DNA of 64,000 nt, taken from contig JADKIH010000001.1 in NCBI GenBank assembly GCA_016721305.1, positions 454,457 through 518,456 on the forward strand, read 5' to 3'. Shown in pieces: positions 59,378 to 64,000 of this stretch. The stretch's first letter is position 1. Each line of letters begins with the position of its first letter. Source of the DNA: Bacteroidota bacterium (GTDB lineage: Bacteria > Bacteroidota > Bacteroidia > AKYH767-A > 2013-40CM-41-45). The translations under genes and the position numbers were made by a program. The notes below the pieces were generated by a model. The model made no database searches and was not told where the DNA came from. It saw only the letters and a list, made by a program, of their open reading frames with translations.

Positions 59378-59408
59378 CAAAAGTACCGGAATTGAATTCC
59401 CATTCAAA
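59378..59408 (-). promoter_or_regulatory. Promoter of gldB
   Basis: On the minus strand TTTG (59408-59405), 19 bases and TACTTTTG (59385-59378) give a full match to the Bacteroidota consensus. The transcript would start about 10 bases before the gldB ATG. Confidence 0.8.
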
Positions 59409-59431
59409 GGCCGTCACAAAAAAGATCTAAC

Positions 59432-60119
59432 ATGAAAAAGCTAACAATTTTATTCTTCGCCCTCATTCTCACATCGGTGGTAAATGCTCAGGATGCGAAA
59501 CTCCATTTTGGTTTGAAAGCCGCTCCATCACTGGCCTGGCTGCATTCCAGCACTAAAGGCTACGATTCGAACGGTTCTAAATTCGGATTCACTTACGGCT
59601 TGATTACGGAGTTCAAATTCTCCGATAACTATGCCTTTGCTACCGGAATTGATGTGGCTTACCGTGGCGGTAAATCAAAATACACTCAGTCGGAAACTTT
59701 GGGAAGCTCAACGGTTACGAGCTCGATCGAAGAAAACATCACTCTTCAGTATATCGAATTGCCATTGACACTGAAGCTCAAAACGAATGAAATCGGCTAC
59801 CTCACCTACTATTTGCAGGCAGGTCTTGCGCCAGGTATCAATATCAGCGCTTCAGCCGATGAAAAAATGAGCATTCAGACAACTAACGGCGGTTCTACAA
59901 CTACTATCACGGCCGACTCTACAGACATGGATATCAAAGATGGCACAAATAACTTCAATCTCTCCATGGTTATCGGCGGCGGTGTAGAATACACACTCAG
60001 CGGTTCAACCGTGCTTTTAGTAGGCCTCCAGTTCAACAACGGTTTCCTGGATGAACGACGATGCGGATGTGAAGGTGAATAGTAATTATTTGGCTTTAAC
60101 GGTGGGCATTCTCTTCTAG
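59432..60119 (+). CDS. PorT-family outer-membrane beta-barrel protein (frame break near the end)
   Basis: About 228 residues with a signal peptide (MKKLTILFFALILTSVVNAQ) and the alternating strands of a small barrel: FGLKAAPSLAWLHSS, FGFTYGLITEFKFSDNYAFATGIDVAYRGGKS, ITLQYIELPLTLKLKTNEIGYLTYYLQAGLAPGIN and NFNLSMVIGGGVEYTLSGSTVLLVGLQFNNGF. The frame breaks near 60050 and resumes as MNDDADVKVNSNYLALTVGILF with TAG at 60117-60119, giving the typical terminal strand and final Phe. It resembles PorT, a T9SS-associated protein, but the barrel family is broad. It lies between gldB and nadE. Confidence 0.85.
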
Positions 60120-60122
60120 TAT

Positions 60123-60307
60123 TGGTAAGTTGTAAATAGTAAGTAGTAAGTTGACCTGTGATTTAGACCACTAAAATAAAAGGTAATCGAAGGGCTTTTT
60201 CATAATGGATCAATTAAAAAAGGGCTTTTTTGATCCAAATTCGCCAAATTACGCCCTCAGGCCCAAACTCCAAGTCAACTTACTACTTACAATTTACTAC
60301 TTACAAG
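60123..60307. repeat. Long inverted repeat of TAGTAAG type before nadE
   Basis: Arms at about 60123-60158 and 60271-60307 match in roughly 33 of 36 positions when inverted (core GTAAGTAGTAAGTTGAC). The left arm begins four bases past the stop of the PorT-like gene, and the right arm reaches into the nadE promoter. Confidence 0.8.
60207..60236 (+). other. Hairpin nested in the long inverted repeat
   Basis: GGATCA and TGATCC, with inner AAAAAAG and CTTTTTT, form an almost perfect 30-base hairpin in the spacer of the inverted repeat. It could be a terminator for the PorT-like gene, though no T run follows the stem. Confidence 0.6.
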
Positions 60308-60314
60308 GATTACG

Positions 60315-60322
60315 TACCTTTG
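60315..60322 (+). promoter_or_regulatory. -7 element of nadE
   Basis: TACCTTTG matches TAnnTTTG, seven bases before the nadE ATG, so the mRNA would be nearly leaderless. The -33 position (TTTA near 60293) falls in the right arm of the inverted repeat. Confidence 0.6.
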
Positions 60323-60329
60323 CCCCGAT

Positions 60330-61974
60330 ATGCGTATTGCACTTGCACAGATTAACTTCGTTGTCGGGGATTTCGATAACAACGTTCAGAAAATAATTCA
60401 AACTATCCGACATGCGAAGAACTCGAAAGTCGATCTGGTAGTCTTCTCCGAACTCAGCGTGAGTGCTTACCCGCCGCGCGATTTTTTGGAATTCAGCGAT
60501 TTTATTAAGAAGTGCTACAGCTCGGCGGAGATGATTGCTGCCGAATGTAAAGGCATTGCTGCCATTATCGGCCTGCCCGTTGCCAATAAAAACCCGGAAG
60601 GAAAATCTCTTCAACGCTGCGCTCGTTTTGAAAGACGGCAAGATTGCCGACGAAGTTCACAAAGCTCTTCTCCCTACGTACGACATCTTCGACGAATACC
60701 GCTACTTCGAACCTTCGCGCGAATTTCATTGCGTGGAGATAAACGGAGTGAAAATTGCTTTGACGGTTTGCGAAGATTTATGGAATGTGGAAGACGATCC
60801 GATGTACATCAACTCCCCGATGGATACTCTCATTAAAGAGAATCCGTCGATCATGATCAATATAGCCGCTTCGCCATTTGATTATGCGCACGATGTACAA
60901 CGAAAAGCCATTCTTAAGAGGAATGTAAATAAGTATAAAATTCCGCTAGTCTACGTGAATCACGTCGGTGCACAAACGGAATTGATTTTCGACGGAGGAA
61001 GCGTTGGCTTTAATTCGAAAGGCGACATTGTTCATGAGATGAATTATTTCAGCGAAGACTTTGCTGTTTTTGATTTCGATGAAAAAACGAAAGAGCTTTC
61101 TTCTCCCGAAAAGAAAAAGAATGTTCCTGAACAACGAATAGAAAAAATCTATCACGCTCTCGTTCTCGCCATTCGCGATTATTTCAATAAGCAGAATTTC
61201 AAAAAAGCTATTTTAGGATTAAGCGGAGGTGTTGACTCGGCTCTTGTAACCGTTCTCGCAGCCGATGCATTGGGAGCGAATAATGTGCATGTGATTATGA
61301 TGCCGTCGGAATTCTCCTCGCAGCATTCGGTTGACGATTCTATTGCCTTGGTAAATAACACCGGCGTGAGCTACGATCTGATTGAAATCAAATCCATCTA
61401 CAACGAATACCTGCAAACGCTGAAACCGATTTTCAAAGATGCGCCATTCAATGTAACGGAAGAAAATCTCCAGGCCCGTATTCGCGGCGTGCTGCTCATG
61501 GCTGAATCGAATAAGTTCGGTTACATTTTATTGAACACTTCAAATAAGAGTGAAATGGCCGTTGGCTACGGAACATTGTACGGCGATATGTGCGGGGGAA
61601 TTTCGGTGATTGGCGATTTGTACAAAACACAGGTGTACGAATTATGCCGCTACATCAATCGCGACAAAGAAATTATTCCGGAAAACATTTTAACCAAAGC
61701 CCCAAGCGCCGAGCTGCGACCGAATCAAAAAGATTCCGACTCACTCCCCGACTACGATTTGCTCGACAAATTACTTTTCGAATACATCGAGAACCGCAAA
61801 GGCCCGCAGGAATTAATTGCCATGGGTTTCGAAGAAGCCCTTGTCCGCCGCGTTTTGAAAATGGTGAACTCCAACGAGTATAAGCGCCATCAAACTCCAC
61901 CGATACTTCGCGTTTCGCCGAAGGCTTTTGGGAGTGGGAGGAGGATGCCGATTGTGGGGAAGTATTTGAGTTGA
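60330..61974 (+). CDS. nadE: Glutamine-dependent NAD+ synthetase (one frame break)
   Basis: Converts deamido-NAD+ to NAD+ using glutamine. About 548 residues: an N-terminal nitrilase-type glutaminase domain (MRIALAQINFVVGDFDNN; Glu in VFSELSVSAYPPRDFL; Cys in ALTVCEDLWN) and a C-terminal synthetase domain with the PP-loop LGLSGGVDSALV. The frame breaks near 60605: PEGKSLQRC is off-frame, and one added A in a run of four gives PEGKNLFNAALVLKDGKIADEVHKALLPTYD. It follows the PorT-like gene and has its own promoter. Confidence 0.94.
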
Positions 61975-62064
61975 CATTCAATATTAAATCCAATAGATAA
62001 CGCCGTCAATCAATTCTGATGCTGGCTTTATTCATTCATTTCAATTTGCTATCGGCAACTTGCC

Positions 62065-63414
62065 TCATTCTTTCACAATCATCTTCACAAAACTTTGATT
62101 ACCGAAAATGCTTTTGACGAAGTATACTCCACTTGAAAGGAAGTTGATATCGATTTTCATTTCACCATAATTTACTTCTTCCAATAACTTTTGATTTCCT
62201 AATAAATCATAAACAACCATAATTTGGCGTTCACTTATTCCACTTTTATAATTAAAATACCCATGACAAACAGTTGGGTAAATTGATATCATATTTTGCA
62301 AAAGATTTTCCGGTACACCTACTACAAAGCATGTGTCAGAATAAGATCCTCCGGTCCACCTGGCAATATGGTTGAAATTTTGTCCATCAATTTGGGTAAA
62401 ATCACCTGAAAGAAGAAGTTCATTATTCATTGTTGTAATAGAATATACCGTTCCATCTAGCTCACTTCCCAAAGAACACCAACTACTACCATCCCATTTC
62501 GCAATATGACTGGCATGCATACCATTTATGGAAGTAAATTGACCTACAACGTATAATTCATTTTGAAAGACCTCCATATCCCATATTGGATCAGGGCTTG
62601 CACCCCCGACTTGCTCCCAATTCGCACCATTATAAACCAATAAATTGCGTCCTTCATTGGCTGAGAAATCTCCTCCAACATACATTTTTCCTTGAAAAGA
62701 TTTAACACTGCGAATTCCGTAATTAACGCTACCCGTTGAATTCCCAACACCATTTGAAACAGGAAATAGGGAGTCACTTTTAAATAAAAAAATATTCCCT
62801 AAATAATTACTTGGATATTGCGCTCCATAATCGCCAGCAAGCACCAATGAATCATTATGAACACAAGAAGATTTAATGACACCAATCCCAATGGAGTATA
62901 AAGGAACTGAATACCATTGCCCGGATGAATATTGAATCACTTCTGTACTTGAAATTGGACCAACTTGTCTGAATACTCCTTCTACTATTAATCTATTTTC
63001 GAAAGTGTCTAAATTCCAAACCGGCATATCAGGAGAATAATTAAGAGTATCCCAATAATTTGCTTGAGCATTGAGTTTGAGTAAATAATTTCCAGGAGCT
63101 CCATTCAATTGCTGAAAAAAGCCTCCGATGAATATTGTATCCTGAAACCGAATCAATGTGTTCACATTTCCACCAATGCCGAAATCATAGCTCCCTAGTT
63201 GTTCAAAATGATCATTCATCCATAAAGCCGGAGAATTTATTGTATCACCATTAGGCTTTACAAAACCTGCAATTGCGAATAATTCACTACTGGAATTATC
63301 GTAAAAAGCATCGTGGATATAGATAACAGAGTCGTTCGCGAATCGCTGCCAGTGGGCTCCATTTGAAAAGAAAGGAATTAATAAAAACAATAGAAAAATA
63401 AGACTCTTTTTCAT
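62065..63414 (-). CDS. Secreted kelch/propeller-like protein with T9SS type A sorting domain
   Basis: A 449-residue cargo protein with signal peptide MKKSLIFLLFLLIPFFSNGA. The body has repeats of about 50 residues with the pattern LYVVGQFTSINGMHASHIAKWDGSSWCSLG, LLLSGDFTQIDGQNFNHIARWTGG and MYVGGDFSANEGRNLLVYNGANWEQVG, suggesting a beta-propeller. The C-terminus carries the sorting domain (ISIYPTVCHGYFNYKSG...LSSGVYFVKSIFGNQSFVKMIVKE). Its start overlaps the upstream gene by four bases (ATGA). The base composition is clearly more AT-rich than the core genes, and no frame break is seen. Function unknown. Confidence 0.87.
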   Translation of the reverse strand: MKKSLIFLLFLLIPFFSNGAHWQRFANDSVIYIHDAFYDNSSSELFAIAGFVKPNGDTINSPALWMNDHFEQLGSYDFGIGGNVNTLIRFQDTIFIGGFFQQLNGAPGNYLLKLNAQANYWDTLNYSPDMPVWNLDTFENRLIVEGVFRQVGPISSTEVIQYSSGQWYSVPLYSIGIGVIKSSCVHNDSLVLAGDYGAQYPSNYLGNIFLFKSDSLFPVSNGVGNSTGSVNYGIRSVKSFQGKMYVGGDFSANEGRNLLVYNGANWEQVGGASPDPIWDMEVFQNELYVVGQFTSINGMHASHIAKWDGSSWCSLGSELDGTVYSITTMNNELLLSGDFTQIDGQNFNHIARWTGGSYSDTCFVVGVPENLLQNMISIYPTVCHGYFNYKSGISERQIMVVYDLLGNQKLLEEVNYGEMKIDINFLSSGVYFVKSIFGNQSFVKMIVKE

Positions 63415-64000
63415 CTTTCAACAATAAATTTTCCTGAACAGATTTGATTTTTTGATAAGATTGAAATAAAATACATTGCTGGTGGTAAATTTGAAACATC
63501 AACTGTGTAAACTCCATCATCAGACTTTTGCTCAACATTTAAGATTGCATTACCGAGAATATCATACATTTTGATTATTACCTTTGACGCACCTTTCATA
63601 CTGAATGATAAAGCTTTACTGGTTGGATTTGGATAACATTTCACTGAATTGGAGATTTCTTGATCATTTCGATTAATAGTTAGATTATTTAAATTGAATC
63701 TCCATATAAACCCATCTGTAGAACTATTTGTCGGAGGTTGTACCCAACTTGTTGTTGAAGGCAGATCTGAACCAATAATTATCGGATTAGCTCCACTACT
63801 TTGAACATTGCCTGCACAATATAAATGTTTATCATTGGTTGTTGAATTGTAATCATAACAAATGGCAGACCCCCATTCAGCTCCGTCACCACCAATATAC
63901 GAGGACCAATATAGATGGTTATCTTCTCCAAAAACTCCAAAATAAGAATCATAATGATTGATAGCTGCACTTGTGTTAATATCATCAAAGTAACAACCTT
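63411..64000 (-). CDS. T9SS type A cargo protein, N-terminus outside the window
   Basis: An open frame from the window end (CYFDDINTSAAINHYDSYFGVFGEDNHLYWSSYIGGDGAEWGSAICYDYNS) through TTSWVQPPTNSSTDGFIWRFNLNNLTINR to a sorting domain (CYPNPTSKALSFSMKGASKVIIKMYDILGNAIL...PPAMYFISILSKNQICSGKFIVER). The YWSSYIGGDGAEWG stretch and the following YCAGN resemble SBBP-type beta-propeller repeats. At least 196 residues are visible. The internal GTG at 63644 is not the start. It is translationally coupled to the next gene through an ATGA overlap. Confidence 0.85.
   Translation of the reverse strand, partial: GCYFDDINTSAAINHYDSYFGVFGEDNHLYWSSYIGGDGAEWGSAICYDYNSTTNDKHLYCAGNVQSSGANPIIIGSDLPSTTSWVQPPTNSSTDGFIWRFNLNNLTINRNDQEISNSVKCYPNPTSKALSFSMKGASKVIIKMYDILGNAILNVEQKSDDGVYTVDVSNLPPAMYFISILSKNQICSGKFIVER

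Overview
The window comes from a member of the Bacteroidota with a type IX secretion system (T9SS) and gliding motility. The evidence is a gldK-gldL-gldM-gldN-gldO operon, gldB and gldC, a PorP/SprF-type protein, a giant SprB-repeat adhesin, several proteins with T9SS C-terminal sorting domains, the usual miaB/lptE/secG/groESL and topA neighbourhoods, and promoters of the Bacteroidota form TTTG-N19/20-TAnnTTTG. The genus cannot be fixed from the sequence. No tRNA, rRNA, CRISPR array, insertion sequence or phage was seen.

Layout. 1-0.8 kb: end of ispH. 0.8-7.6 kb: giant SprB-repeat adhesin (minus strand). 7.6-8.0 kb: G-rich heptad repeats. 8.0-14.9 kb: gldO, gldN, gldM, gldL, gldK and the PorP/SprF gene. 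15.3-18.9 kb: an arginase-fold protein with degraded metal sites, then topA. 19.2-27 kb: a lipoprotein gene, then plus-strand miaB, a sigma-54 activator, lptE, an uncharacterised gene, secG, groES, groEL. 27.2-28.3 kb: a T9SS cargo protein. 28.6-39.2 kb: a probable operon (transcribed ROK kinase, GH20, glycosylasparaginase, CutC, GH2, GH92) that could take an Asn-linked glycan apart sugar by sugar down to asparagine. 39.3-40.1 kb: cold-shock gene and yqeY. 40.5-56.0 kb: division and cell-wall (dcw) cluster read mraZ, rsmH, ftsL, ftsI, murE, mraY, murD, ftsW, murG, murC, ftsQ, ftsA, ftsZ. 56.3-62 kb: hydrolase, engB, gldC, gldB, a PorT-like barrel, nadE. 62-64 kb: two AT-richer T9SS cargo genes, the last cut by the window edge.

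Many conserved genes are broken by single-base indels or premature stops: the giant adhesin, gldN, gldK, GH2, GH20, ftsZ, ftsA, ftsQ, murC, murG, ftsI, ftsL, mraZ, engB, the PorT-like gene and nadE. Most hit essential genes, several lie in A or T runs, and the reading frame resumes at once, so I read them as base-calling errors. I give whole-gene spans and mark where the frame breaks.

The least explained feature is a set of intergenic short tandem repeats of 6-8 bp units: AGCTRATT, GGGTTRC, GTGATCRG, TAGTAAG-like and GTGTRA. They differ in sequence, but units vary mainly by A/G exchange. The AGCTRATT type sits at gene 3' ends and often supplies or touches the stop codon. The GGGTTRC type lies between a terminator and the next start codon in both places it occurs.
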